The notes below the pieces were generated by a model. The model ran no database searches, had not been told where the DNA came from, and saw only the letters and a list, made by a program, of their open reading frames with translations. Of a stretch of DNA of 64,000 nucleotides, positions 34,859-43,927 are shown one piece after another. The position numbers were made by a program, and so were the translations under genes. Source of the stretch: AP-15 sp050729795 (GTDB lineage: Bacteria > Pseudomonadota > Alphaproteobacteria > ATCC43930 > CGMCC-115725); contig JBOHME010000007.1 in the NCBI GenBank assembly GCA_050729795.1, forward strand, positions 14,150 to 78,149, written 5' to 3'. Position 1 is the stretch's first letter; every line of letters begins with the position of its first letter.

Positions 34859-35908
34859 TTATGAGTTTGGGCCGCGCTCCATCGATACCGGCTGCCAGCG
34901 CCTCAGCCCGCTATTTGCCAGCGCCGACGGGTTGACGCAGGACATCGGCCATTTGCCGCTGAGCGCCAGCGACAGTTCGAGCCCGACTCGGCGGCGGCGT
35001 GCCGGATCGAACCTTGCGGTGGCCGAGGCGACATGCGCGGTCAGGGTCACCTTGTCTTCCATCTTCAAGAGCGGGTTGTTGCCGCCGGGCGGCTCCTGCT
35101 CGAGCACGTCGAGCCCGGCCCCGGCGATCATGCCCTCATCCAAGGCCTTGATCAGCGCCGCCTCGTCGGTGGTCGGGCCGCGTCCGGTCGAGACATAGAT
35201 CGCCGTCTTCTTCATCTGCCGGAAATGCTCCTCGCGGATGAGGCGGTTGGCGCTCTCTGTCGCCGGCGTGTGCATCGAAACGATATCGGCGCGGGCCAGC
35301 AGCTCGGGCAGGCTGACTGGATCGACACCGCGCTCGATCATCGCCATCTCCTCGATAAACGGATCGTAGGCGATGACATGCAGCCCGAACGGTTTGGCCC
35401 GCTCGGCGACGGCGCGGGCGACATGACCAAAGGCGATCAGACCGAGCGTCATGCCGCGCAGCCGCGGGACCTTCAACAGAGCCGGCCGACCCTCGGCCCA
35501 TCTGCCGTCACGCACCATGCGATCCTGCACCAGGAGGCGTCGATGGGTCGCGAGGATCAAGGTCATCGCATGGTCGGCAACCTCCTCGATAAAGGTATCC
35601 GGACAGTTGGTGACCGGGATGCCCTTGGCGGTCGCCGCATCGACATCGACGCTGTCGACCCCGACGCTGCCGAGCGAGATGATCTTGCACCGCTCGAGCC
35701 CGTCGATCATCTTCCTGGTGATCCGCCTGCCCTTGGCGTAGAGCGCGTCTGCGGTTCGCGCCGCAGCGACGAACTCATCCTCGGAGCCGGCCGGGATTTC
35801 AAAAATCTCGGCATCGATCGGGCTCAGCGCCTCCATCTCGTAGCCATAGCCGCCACCAGCGACGGTGAAGCTCGCCCCCGCCGGCGTCGCAATCCTGAAC
35901 TTGGCCAC
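34859..35908 (-). CDS. D-isomer-specific 2-hydroxyacid dehydrogenase
   Basis: 349 residues. Catalytic Arg is in STGRGPTTDEAALI, Glu in LDVLEQEPPGG and His in LTAHVASATARF, the usual triad of the family. The nucleotide-binding loop reads LGLIAFGHVARAVAERA, with Ala where the first loop glycine is usually found. The family reduces 2-oxoacids such as glyoxylate, hydroxypyruvate or phosphonate analogues with NAD(P)H. It precedes the lactonase gene on the same strand with a 159-base gap. The exact substrate is not predictable. Confidence 0.88.
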   Translation of the reverse strand: MAKFRIATPAGASFTVAGGGYGYEMEALSPIDAEIFEIPAGSEDEFVAAARTADALYAKGRRITRKMIDGLERCKIISLGSVGVDSVDVDAATAKGIPVTNCPDTFIEEVADHAMTLILATHRRLLVQDRMVRDGRWAEGRPALLKVPRLRGMTLGLIAFGHVARAVAERAKPFGLHVIAYDPFIEEMAMIERGVDPVSLPELLARADIVSMHTPATESANRLIREEHFRQMKKTAIYVSTGRGPTTDEAALIKALDEGMIAGAGLDVLEQEPPGGNNPLLKMEDKVTLTAHVASATARFDPARRRRVGLELSLALSGKWPMSCVNPSALANSGLRRWQPVSMERGPNS

Positions 35909-36128
35909 CGTCCCCTCCCGAATTGATCAAATCCGGTGCCGATCAGACCGTCCGGGCCGAAGCTTGTCAACGCCCGCCCGGAAGCGGCCGCGTGTCCCGC
36001 ACGACGCCGGTAACGCGATCTACACGATTTTAGCGCAAAAGGCTGGCCGGGACCGCGGGCTGCCGCGGGGACGCCTTGCTGACGGCCCTACCTGCAGCAT
36101 CGCGGGTAGGTGCCGGGAGAGGTATGCG

Positions 36129-36839
36129 ATGAGAAGGCGGCTGCTGACGGTGTTGCTCGGTGCGGTGTTGCTGATGGCCGGGCATGCGCACGCCGATAAT
36201 GCTGCGAATGCGCTGCTTTCGACCGCGCCGCGGCTTTTCAAAATTTGCACCGACCAGACTTACGCACTCTGCGCCGTCGCCAGCTGCTTTGTGTTCGACG
36301 GCGTGTCCTACTGCCGGTGCGATGTCAAATCGGGCGACAGCATCAGCCTGCCGCTGCAGTTCGGCCGCAACCAGAACGTCTGCACGGTCAATGCCGAGGG
36401 CAAGAAAAACGGCTATATGGTCAGCACCTATAGCCTGCCGCCCTCGGTCGTGGCGCCGATCGGCGACCAGGCGCTCTACGACTGTCCCGCCGGCACCTCG
36501 AACGGTGCCTACGCTCAGTGCGATGGCGGCATATGCTTCACCAGCAGCAAGGGCGAATCGTTCCCGGGGTTCGCCACGCCCCTGGCCAAAAACCAGATCA
36601 TCTGCTCCTGTCCGATCACCGTCGCCAGCCCGCAAAACTCGCCTTCCGGCTACCAGATCGCCGGCCCCTATCCCTGCCAGAGATCGTTCTTCCGCAATTG
36701 CACAAAGGCGGTCGCCAATACCGGCACCGGAGCGACGATCTATGTCGGCGCGCCGACCGGGGTCCCCCGCCTGTTGACCCGCCGCCTCTACGGGCGGGTC
36801 CCGCCGATCTACGAGTGTCGCCTGCCGCCCTGGCCCTGA
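36129..36839 (+). CDS. Exported cysteine-rich protein of unknown function
   Basis: 236 residues. I start at the ATG at 36129, behind GGGAGAGG; the frame is open much further upstream but without conserved features. RRRLLTVLLGAVLLMAGHAHA is a clean signal peptide with cleavage near residue 22. The mature part has about 14 cysteines, an even number spread along the chain (for example ALCAVASC, YCRCD, ICSC), which fits several disulfides in the periplasm or outside the cell. No domain is recognised. It lies alone between divergent and convergent neighbours. Confidence 0.75.
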   Translation: MRRRLLTVLLGAVLLMAGHAHADNAANALLSTAPRLFKICTDQTYALCAVASCFVFDGVSYCRCDVKSGDSISLPLQFGRNQNVCTVNAEGKKNGYMVSTYSLPPSVVAPIGDQALYDCPAGTSNGAYAQCDGGICFTSSKGESFPGFATPLAKNQIICSCPITVASPQNSPSGYQIAGPYPCQRSFFRNCTKAVANTGTGATIYVGAPTGVPRLLTRRLYGRVPPIYECRLPPWP

Positions 36840-36872
36840 ACGTCGCCGCCCTGATCGTCCGGAAATACACGC

Positions 36873-39800
36873 TCAGGCATGGTGCTGATCGGCGGTTACG
36901 ACAGCCGACCGATGGCGGCCGAGTCTTTGCGCCAGACCGTCGAGATAGAGATAGACGATCGGGGTCGTGTACAGCGTCAACCACTGCGAGACGAGAAGCC
37001 CGCCGACAATGGCGACGCCGAGCGGCCGGCGCAATTCGGAGCCCGCACCCGTTTCGAGCGCCAGTGGCAGGCCGGCGACGAGCGCGCACACCGTCGTCAT
37101 CAGGATCGGGCGAAACCGCAGCAGGCAAGCCTGGTGGATCGCCTCCTGCGCGCTCTTGCCCTCTCTGCGTTCGGCTTCGATCGCGAAATCGATCATCATG
37201 ATCGCGTTCTTCTTGACGATGCCCATCAAGAGGATGATGCCGATGATCGCGATCAGCGTCAGCTCGTAGCCGAACAGCATCAGGATCGCCAGCGCGCCGA
37301 CCCCGGCCGCCGGCAATGACGACAGGATCGTGATCGGGTGCACAAAGCTTTCGTACAACACCCCCATGATCACGTAGATCGCGGCAACCGCAGCGAGGAT
37401 CAACAGCGGGATTGTGACCAACGACTGTTGATAGGCCTGCGCAGTCCCCTCGAAAGCGCCGTGCAATGTCGCCGGCGCGCCGATCTTCGCCCGCAACGCA
37501 TCGATCGCGGCCACCGCCTGGCTCAGGGCGGCACCCGGCGCCAGGTTGAACGACAAGGTCACGGCCGGGAACAATCCCTGATGATTGACCGTGACCGGCT
37601 CGGCCTTGGTGACGAAATGCGCCACCGCCGACAACGGCACCTCGGCCCCGGCGCCGTTCCGCACATAGAGGTCCGATAAAGCCGCAGGCCCGGTCTGAAA
37701 GCGCGGCTCGACCTGAAGGATCACCTTTGACTGATAGGTCGGAGAATAGATCGTCGCGACCTGGGCCTGGCCGAATGCATCGTCGAGCGTCGCATCGATC
37801 GCCGACAGTGACAGCCCGAGCTGCGATGCGGTGTCGCGGTCGACCTCGACCGCTACGTTGGGTGCCGCGATTTGAAGATCGGAGGCCACGTCGGTCAGGA
37901 TCGACAGCTTTCGCATTTGCGCGAGCAGGATCGGCGACCAATGATCGAGCTCGGTCGAATTGGCGTCGGTCAGGGTGTATTGGTATTGCGCCTGCTCGAG
38001 CCTGCCGCCGATATTGATGTCCTGCCCAGCCTGCATGAAGATTTTGGCGCCGATGACGGAGGCAAGGCGGGGGCGCAGACGGGCCATGACCTGCTGCACC
38101 GGCGGCCGCTGATCAAACGGCTTCAGCTGGATGAAGATCCGCGCGGTGCTCTCGCTCGGATTGAAGGACGTGGCGCCGGCAAAGCCGACCACGCCGGATA
38201 CCGCCGGATCGTGCAAAAAGATTTTGGCGCACTCGTTCTCGATCCGCGCGATCGTGGCGAACGAGCTGTCCTGTCGCGCCTGCACCGCGGCAAAGATGAA
38301 CCCGGTATCCTGCTCCGGCAGAAATCCCTTCGGAATCAGCACATAAAGGACCGCGGTCAACACCATCAGAGCGAGCGTCAGCAGCAGCATCGGCAGACGG
38401 TGGCAAAAAGCCCATTGCAGCCCGCGGTCGTAACCGTTGCGGAGCCGCTCGAAACCGCGCTCGAACCGGCTGCGGCGTTTTTTTGCCGGATCGTCGCCGG
38501 TCAAAAACAGCGCGCACATCATCGGCGTCAAGGTCAGCGAGACGAGTGCCGAAAACAGCAACGTCAATGTCACGGTCATCGCGAATTCGTGAAACAGCAG
38601 ACCCACGACACCGGACATGAACAGCAGCGGGATAAAGACCGCGATCAGCGACAGGGTCATCGAGACGATCGTAAAGCCGATCTCTGCGGCACCCTTGAGC
38701 GCGGCGTCGAGCGGCGGATCGCCCGCCTCGATATGGCGGACGATGTTCTCGATCATGACGATCGCATCATCCACCAGAAAACCGACCGCGACGGTCAGCG
38801 CCATCAGCGACAAATTGTCGATGCTGTAGCCGAGAAAATACATGCCGCTGAACGTGGCGATGATGACCAGCGGCAGCGTGAGGCTCGGGATCAGAGTGGC
38901 CCACAGCTTGCGCAAAAAGCCGAAAATGACCAGGACGACGAGCCCGACCGTCAAGAGCAGCGTGAACTCGACATCGGCAACCGAGGCGCGGATGTTGGCG
39001 GAGCGGTCGGAGACGAGATCGACATGCACTGCGCGCGGGATCGACGCTTCGAGCCGCGGCAGCATCGCCGTGATCCGGCCGACGACCTCGATTGTGTTGG
39101 CCCCAGGCTGCAGCTCGATCAGCAACAACTCGCAAGGTGTCGTTCCAAGCCAGCTGCCGGTGCGCGGGTTGACCGAGGAATCGACGACCTTGCCGATGTC
39201 CTTCAGCTCGACCGGCGCGCCGCTGCTGTACGCGACCACGACATGCGCGAACTGCTGCGCATCGAACAGCTGGTCGTTGGTGGTCAGCGGATATTGGGTC
39301 TGCACCCCTTCGAGGTTGCCCTTTGCCGTATCAAGCGTGGTGTTGCTTAATGACGTGGCGATTTGGGTGAGGCTCAGGCCGCGCGCTGCGAGCGCCTGTG
39401 GGTTCACCTCGATATGCACAGCGGGCTGCTGCTGGCCGGCGATGATCACCTGCCCGACCCCGCTCACGGTCGAAAGCTGCTCCGCCAGCATCACGTTTGC
39501 ATATTGGTCGATCTGATAGAGCGGCATGGCACCGGAATGGATCGCGTAGATCAGCACCGGCGACTGCGCCGGGTTGGTTTCGCGATAGTTTGGCGGGGTC
39601 GGCAGGTTTTTGGGCAGGAGACCGCCGGCCTCGTTGATCGCGGTCTGCACGAATTGGGCGTCGGCGCTGATGCTGCTGTTCAATGCGAACTGCAAGGTAA
39701 TCGAGGTCGAGCCAAGTCCGCTGGTGGACGACATGAACGACATGCCCGGGATCGCCGTGAACTCCTCCTCGAGCGGGGTCGCCACGGTATCGGCCATCGT

Positions 39801-39971
39801 CTGGGGGCTCGCGCCGGGCAGCTGCGCCGAGACGGAAATCGTTGGAAATTGCACATCGGGCAGCGCCGAAACCGGCAGCAGCATGTAGCAGATCAAGCCG
39901 AAGCCGAGCAGCGCCGCCATCAGCAGCGCGGTCGCGATCGGTCGGCGGATGAAGGGCTCGGAAATCGACAT
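36873..39971 (-). CDS. RND-family multidrug efflux transporter (MdtC-like)
   Basis: 1032 residues, the normal length for the family. Helix 1 is PIATALLMAALLGFGLICYM. SALPDVQFPTISVSAQLPGAS starts the porter domain, and GFLVDDAIVMIEN holds the proton-relay Asp pair. It starts 7 bases after the stop of the adaptor gene at 39979, so the two form an operon and a tripartite pump with an outer-membrane channel encoded elsewhere. The family exports drugs, bile salts or metabolites at the expense of the proton gradient. Confidence 0.93.
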   Translation of the reverse strand: MSISEPFIRRPIATALLMAALLGFGLICYMLLPVSALPDVQFPTISVSAQLPGASPQTMADTVATPLEEEFTAIPGMSFMSSTSGLGSTSITLQFALNSSISADAQFVQTAINEAGGLLPKNLPTPPNYRETNPAQSPVLIYAIHSGAMPLYQIDQYANVMLAEQLSTVSGVGQVIIAGQQQPAVHIEVNPQALAARGLSLTQIATSLSNTTLDTAKGNLEGVQTQYPLTTNDQLFDAQQFAHVVVAYSSGAPVELKDIGKVVDSSVNPRTGSWLGTTPCELLLIELQPGANTIEVVGRITAMLPRLEASIPRAVHVDLVSDRSANIRASVADVEFTLLLTVGLVVLVIFGFLRKLWATLIPSLTLPLVIIATFSGMYFLGYSIDNLSLMALTVAVGFLVDDAIVMIENIVRHIEAGDPPLDAALKGAAEIGFTIVSMTLSLIAVFIPLLFMSGVVGLLFHEFAMTVTLTLLFSALVSLTLTPMMCALFLTGDDPAKKRRSRFERGFERLRNGYDRGLQWAFCHRLPMLLLTLALMVLTAVLYVLIPKGFLPEQDTGFIFAAVQARQDSSFATIARIENECAKIFLHDPAVSGVVGFAGATSFNPSESTARIFIQLKPFDQRPPVQQVMARLRPRLASVIGAKIFMQAGQDINIGGRLEQAQYQYTLTDANSTELDHWSPILLAQMRKLSILTDVASDLQIAAPNVAVEVDRDTASQLGLSLSAIDATLDDAFGQAQVATIYSPTYQSKVILQVEPRFQTGPAALSDLYVRNGAGAEVPLSAVAHFVTKAEPVTVNHQGLFPAVTLSFNLAPGAALSQAVAAIDALRAKIGAPATLHGAFEGTAQAYQQSLVTIPLLILAAVAAIYVIMGVLYESFVHPITILSSLPAAGVGALAILMLFGYELTLIAIIGIILLMGIVKKNAIMMIDFAIEAERREGKSAQEAIHQACLLRFRPILMTTVCALVAGLPLALETGAGSELRRPLGVAIVGGLLVSQWLTLYTTPIVYLYLDGLAQRLGRHRSAVVTADQHHA

Positions 39972-39978
39972 CGGGAAG

Positions 39979-41190
39979 TCAGCCGGCGCGCGCTAGCTTT
40001 GGCGCCGCTATGCTGACTACAACACCGTTGTCGAGCCGGTATTGTCCGTTGGTGACGACCTCTTCGCCCGCTTTGAGACCTTCGCCGATGACCGCGATCT
40101 TGTTCTGCGTCGCCGTCACCTGGACGTTGACGCGGCTGACCTTGCTGCCAGCGCCGATGATATAGACATAGGAGCCGTCCGGGCCGGTCATGACCGCGTC
40201 GGCCGGGATCGTGACCGCGTTATGCCGAACGAATTCGACGAGACGCACCGCCACGAATTCGCCCGGCCACAATCGCTCGTGCCGGTTGGCGAAGGTTCCT
40301 TCGAGCATGATCGTCCCGGTGGTCGCCGCGATCTGGTTGTCGATCAGGGTCAGCCTGCCGCGGGCCAGCAGCTTGCCGGCCGGCGAATAGACCGCGACGG
40401 TGAGCGGGGCTTTGGCCTGGTGTTGGCGGATCGCGTCGAGCGTGTTCTCGGGCACGCTGAAGCTGACCAGAATCGGGTGCATCCGGGTGATCGTCACCAG
40501 CGGGCTGGCACCGACAGCGGGCGATGCGCCGCTCGTCACCGGCGACCCGCTCGCGGTTGGCTGCACACTGCTCGACGACGCGGGGTCGCCCGCCGCCTGC
40601 ACGTAGTTGCCGAGGTCAACCTGCAACGCGCCGGTCCGGCCGGCGATCGGTGCATCGATGTGGCAATAGCCAAGGTTGAGCTCGGCGGCGGCGATATTGG
40701 CTTTGTCGAGCGCGACGGTTCCTTCGTCCTGCCCGACGATGTACACCTGATCCTGCTCGGTTTGCGTTGCGATCGAGTTTTCCGCTCTTAGCCGCTGATA
40801 GCGCGTGAAGTCCATCTTGGCCTCGGCCAGCACCGCGCGGTCATGGGCGAGCTGTCCTTGCGCTTGCGCAAGCGCATCCCGGTAGGGACGCGGATCGATC
40901 AGAAACAGCTTCTGTCCCTTGGCGACCCGGTCACCCTGGTGGAAATAGACGGCCACGATCCGTCCATCGACCCGCGGCGTCACATTGACCGTGTCCTGCG
41001 ACAGGACGGTTCCAAGCGCCGGCAGGATCGCCGGAACATCCCGGCTCTCGGCTCTCGCGGCAATGACCGGAACCGCCGGCGGTGGCAGCGCCGGTGGCCC
41101 CGCCAAGGCGAGACCGCCCAGCTTCCAACACCCCAGCCCCGCCGCACACGCCACAGCGAAGATGAGAGTGACCGCCAGTCGCCGCCGCAA
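39979..41190 (-). CDS. RND efflux periplasmic adaptor (MdtA-like)
   Basis: 403 residues from a TTG at 41190, chosen because AAGGAG lies about 10 bases upstream and the chain then begins directly with a signal/anchor helix (RRRLAVTLIFAVACAAGLGC). A GTG at 41295 is also in frame but would make a 19-bp tandem repeat coding. VNVTPRVDGRIVAVYFHQGDRVAKGQ is the biotinyl-lipoyl half, followed by a coiled-coil hairpin, the second lipoyl half (LNLGYCHIDAPIAGRTG) and the beta-barrel. A Ser/Pro/Ala-rich insertion (SSSSVQPTASGSPVTSGAS) sits after GNYVQAAGDPA. It links the RND pump encoded next to an outer-membrane channel. Confidence 0.9.
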   Translation of the reverse strand: MRRRLAVTLIFAVACAAGLGCWKLGGLALAGPPALPPPAVPVIAARAESRDVPAILPALGTVLSQDTVNVTPRVDGRIVAVYFHQGDRVAKGQKLFLIDPRPYRDALAQAQGQLAHDRAVLAEAKMDFTRYQRLRAENSIATQTEQDQVYIVGQDEGTVALDKANIAAAELNLGYCHIDAPIAGRTGALQVDLGNYVQAAGDPASSSSVQPTASGSPVTSGASPAVGASPLVTITRMHPILVSFSVPENTLDAIRQHQAKAPLTVAVYSPAGKLLARGRLTLIDNQIAATTGTIMLEGTFANRHERLWPGEFVAVRLVEFVRHNAVTIPADAVMTGPDGSYVYIIGAGSKVSRVNVQVTATQNKIAVIGEGLKAGEEVVTNGQYRLDNGVVVSIAAPKLARAG

Positions 41191-41213
41191 TGTTTCCGGC
41201 TCCTTCGCGATCC

Positions 41214-41251
41214 TGCCAACCGACGTAACACCTGCCAATCGACGTAACACC
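41214..41251. repeat. 19-bp tandem repeat upstream of the efflux operon
   Basis: TGCCAACCGACGTAACACC and TGCCAATCGACGTAACACC stand head to tail and differ at one base. They lie 24 bases upstream of the chosen adaptor start, in the 345-base divergent gap shared with the ABC exporter genes. Two helical-turn-spaced copies suit a regulator that binds as tandem dimers. Nothing else was recognised in this gap. Confidence 0.6.
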
Positions 41252-41535
41252 TTGTAAGCACGGAGGTTCCGCCGGTTGTTAGCGCCGGCGAGCACCTCGA
41301 TCCGTCATGAATTCCCGCTCCCGCGCAAGAACGGAGGGCCACTTCGCGGCGTATACGTGAAAGCCGGCGGGTCAAACCCGCATCGGCCGGAAGCGAGCGG
41401 CGGGAATGGCGAGGCCGAGTTGCCGCGCTCTGGCAACAAGCGGATTGACCCGAGCCACCGGTCGAGGGCGATTATGTTGGAGGCGGCGGCAACCGCCGGG
41501 CGCGCCTGCCTGCGCATCGGCGACCGATTGTCGCT

Positions 41536-42723
41536 ATGGCGCCGCAGCGGGGTTTGCGCCCCTGGCAACTGCCACTCGGGGGATGGCGGGAAGTGACGAT
41601 TGCGCTCGCCTGGCGAATCCTGGTCTATCAAAAGGGCCGGACGGTGCTGGCGCTGGTCGGAATCTTCATGGCGATCGTGCTGGTGTTTATCCAGCTCGGC
41701 CTGTTTTTCGCAGTGCCGCAGGGAGGAATGCTGCTTTACGACAATCTGGGTTTCGATCTGCTGCTGGTCTCGGACCAGTACGAGTTCCAAGGGCAGCCCG
41801 GAGCATTCCCGCTCGACCGCCTCACCCGGCTGCGCACCGCCTCCGGGGTCGCCCGGGCAACCCCGCTCTATTTCGGCCTTGCGAAATGGAAGGGCGGCGC
41901 CGGCGGTGTCTGGCCGGACCTCTTCGTGATCGGCTTCGATCCCGCCGCCGGCATTTTCTTGCCGCGCAGTATCGAGCGGCAGCGCGCGGTGCTCGGCCGG
42001 CCGGACACCGTGCTTGTCGATCGCGCCAGCCGGGCGATCTTTGGCCCGCTGACCACCGGGCGGGTGGTCGAGATCGGCGCCCGCCGCGAGACGATCGGCG
42101 GCGGTTATCGCCTCGGCACCGGCTTTATGGGGCTCGGCGTGGCACTCGCGAGCACGGCGAATTTCGCCCGACTGTTTGCGGGCCGCAGCCTCGACGCGGT
42201 GAATCTCGGCGCGATCCGGCTGAAACCCGGGATCGATCCGGACACCGCCGCGAACCAGCTCGCCACGCTCGCCGGCACCGGCACCAGAATCTTCACGCGC
42301 GCGGCGCTCGCCCGCGCCGAAGCCGCGTACTGGACCACGCGGACCTCGGTCGGATTGATCTTCGGCTCGGGGCTGGTGATCGCGGTCGTGGTCGGGATCA
42401 TGGTTGTCTACCAGATCGTCGCCACCCAAATCGGCCGGCAATTGCCGCAATTCGCCACGCTGAAAGCGATCGGCCACAGCGACGGCGCGCTCGCCGGCAC
42501 GGTCGCGGCCATGTCGCTGTTTGTCGCGGTCGCCGGTTTTGTTCCGGGGGCGGCCGCCTCGATCTGGATTTATCGCCTGATCCGCGAGCGCACGCTCTTA
42601 CCGGTGACGATGACGGTTTCGCATCTCGCCGTCGTGTTTGTCGCAACCCTGGTGATGGCGGCACTCTCGGCGCTGCTGGCGCTTGGCGCCCTGCGCCGGG
42701 TCGACCCGGCCGAATTGTTCTGA
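41536..42723 (+). CDS. ABC exporter permease, FtsX/DevC-like (first of two)
   Basis: 395 residues from the ATG at 41536; a GTG at 41593, just before the first helix, is an alternative start. The pattern is DevC/MacB-like: one helix near the N-terminus (VLALVGIFMAIVLVFIQLGL), a large periplasmic domain, and three C-terminal helices with LPQFATLKAIGHSD as the coupling segment and ending DPAELF. Such permeases work by mechanotransmission with a periplasmic adaptor. No adaptor is in this operon, but an MdtA-like one is divergent from it. The second permease starts 16 bases downstream. Confidence 0.87.
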   Translation: MAPQRGLRPWQLPLGGWREVTIALAWRILVYQKGRTVLALVGIFMAIVLVFIQLGLFFAVPQGGMLLYDNLGFDLLLVSDQYEFQGQPGAFPLDRLTRLRTASGVARATPLYFGLAKWKGGAGGVWPDLFVIGFDPAAGIFLPRSIERQRAVLGRPDTVLVDRASRAIFGPLTTGRVVEIGARRETIGGGYRLGTGFMGLGVALASTANFARLFAGRSLDAVNLGAIRLKPGIDPDTAANQLATLAGTGTRIFTRAALARAEAAYWTTRTSVGLIFGSGLVIAVVVGIMVVYQIVATQIGRQLPQFATLKAIGHSDGALAGTVAAMSLFVAVAGFVPGAAASIWIYRLIRERTLLPVTMTVSHLAVVFVATLVMAALSALLALGALRRVDPAELF

Positions 42724-42739
42724 GGCGGGAGCGCCCGGC

Positions 42740-43927
42740 TTGTCGATCACCGCTGCGCGCTTCGGCTGGGCCGGCATCGGTGCCGCATCGGTGCCGCTCG
42801 CCTGGCGCAGCCTGGCGGCGAACCGGCGCCGGCTATTGCGTTCCAGCGCCGGGATTGGTTTTGCCGTGCTGTTGATGCTGATGCAGCTCGGCTTCGAGCA
42901 GGGGTTCTTTGCCAGCTCGCTGCAGGTGATCCGCGGTCTCGATGGCGATCTCTTTCTGCAGAGCGCGCACAAATATCAGTTCGCGACCCAGGACCCGATC
43001 CCGCTCGCCCTCCTGACCACCGCGCGACGCGTCACCGGCGTCGCCAGCGCCCGGCCGCTCTACGCCGACTGGTACGACGTATTCTGGAAAAATCCGATCG
43101 ATGGCAAAGTGTTTCTGGTGCGCGCCTTCGCTTTCGATCCCGCCCAGCCGGTGTTTCTGTTCCCGGACATCAATGCCGCACGCGAGCGGCTCGCCTCACC
43201 GGACACGGTCCTGGTCGACCGCCGCTCGCGCCGCTTTCTCGGCATGGACCAGGGTGCGAAGCGGTCCGAGCTGAACGGTGTCGCGACCAGGATCGTCGGC
43301 AGCTTTGCGCTCGGGCCCGATTTTCAGAGCGACGGCACGGTGGTGACGAGTGCTCGCACCTTTGCCGATGTGCTGCGCGGCGTCACCGGGAACCCGCCCG
43401 GCATCGAGGCCGGGGTGATCAAGCTCGCCGCCGGCGCCGACCTGGCGAGCGTGCGGCAGGCGCTGGCCAAGGCGATGCCGCGCGACATCGCAGTCATGAC
43501 CAAATCTCAGCTGCTCGCTTTCGAGCGCGCCTATCAGGCCGATGTGTCGTCGGCCGGGCCGATTTTCGCGATCGGGACAATCGTCGGCTTTGTCGTCGGC
43601 ATGCTGATTTCATACCAGGTCACCTATGCCGATATTGCCGATCAGCTGGCGCAATATGCGACGCTAAAGGCGATCGGCTATCCGACGCGCTATCTCTTGC
43701 GGGTGGTGCTCGGGCAGGCCGCGATGAACGGGTTTGCGGGCTGGCTGCCCGCCTGGCTGCTCGGCTTCGCGCTCTATCGGGTGATTGGCGAGATCGCGCT
43801 GCTGCCGCTGCGGATGACCGCCGAAATCACGCTCCTCAGCCTCGGGCTAACCCTTGGCATGTGCTTGATTTCGGCGGTCATCGCGGTGCGCCGAGTGGTC
43901 AAGGCCGATCCGGCCGAGGTGTTCTGA
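42740..43927 (+). CDS. ABC exporter permease, FtsX/DevC-like (second of two)
   Basis: 395 residues from a TTG at 42740 with GGCGGGAG upstream. It has the same layout as the preceding gene: helix LLRSSAGIGFAVLLMLMQLGF, periplasmic domain, then three helices with LAQYATLKAIGYPTRYLL and the ending DPAEVF. The two permeases are clearly related but well diverged, so they likely form a heterodimer. Its stop overlaps the start of the ATPase gene (TGATG). Confidence 0.88.
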   Translation: MSITAARFGWAGIGAASVPLAWRSLAANRRRLLRSSAGIGFAVLLMLMQLGFEQGFFASSLQVIRGLDGDLFLQSAHKYQFATQDPIPLALLTTARRVTGVASARPLYADWYDVFWKNPIDGKVFLVRAFAFDPAQPVFLFPDINAARERLASPDTVLVDRRSRRFLGMDQGAKRSELNGVATRIVGSFALGPDFQSDGTVVTSARTFADVLRGVTGNPPGIEAGVIKLAAGADLASVRQALAKAMPRDIAVMTKSQLLAFERAYQADVSSAGPIFAIGTIVGFVVGMLISYQVTYADIADQLAQYATLKAIGYPTRYLLRVVLGQAAMNGFAGWLPAWLLGFALYRVIGEIALLPLRMTAEITLLSLGLTLGMCLISAVIAVRRVVKADPAEVF

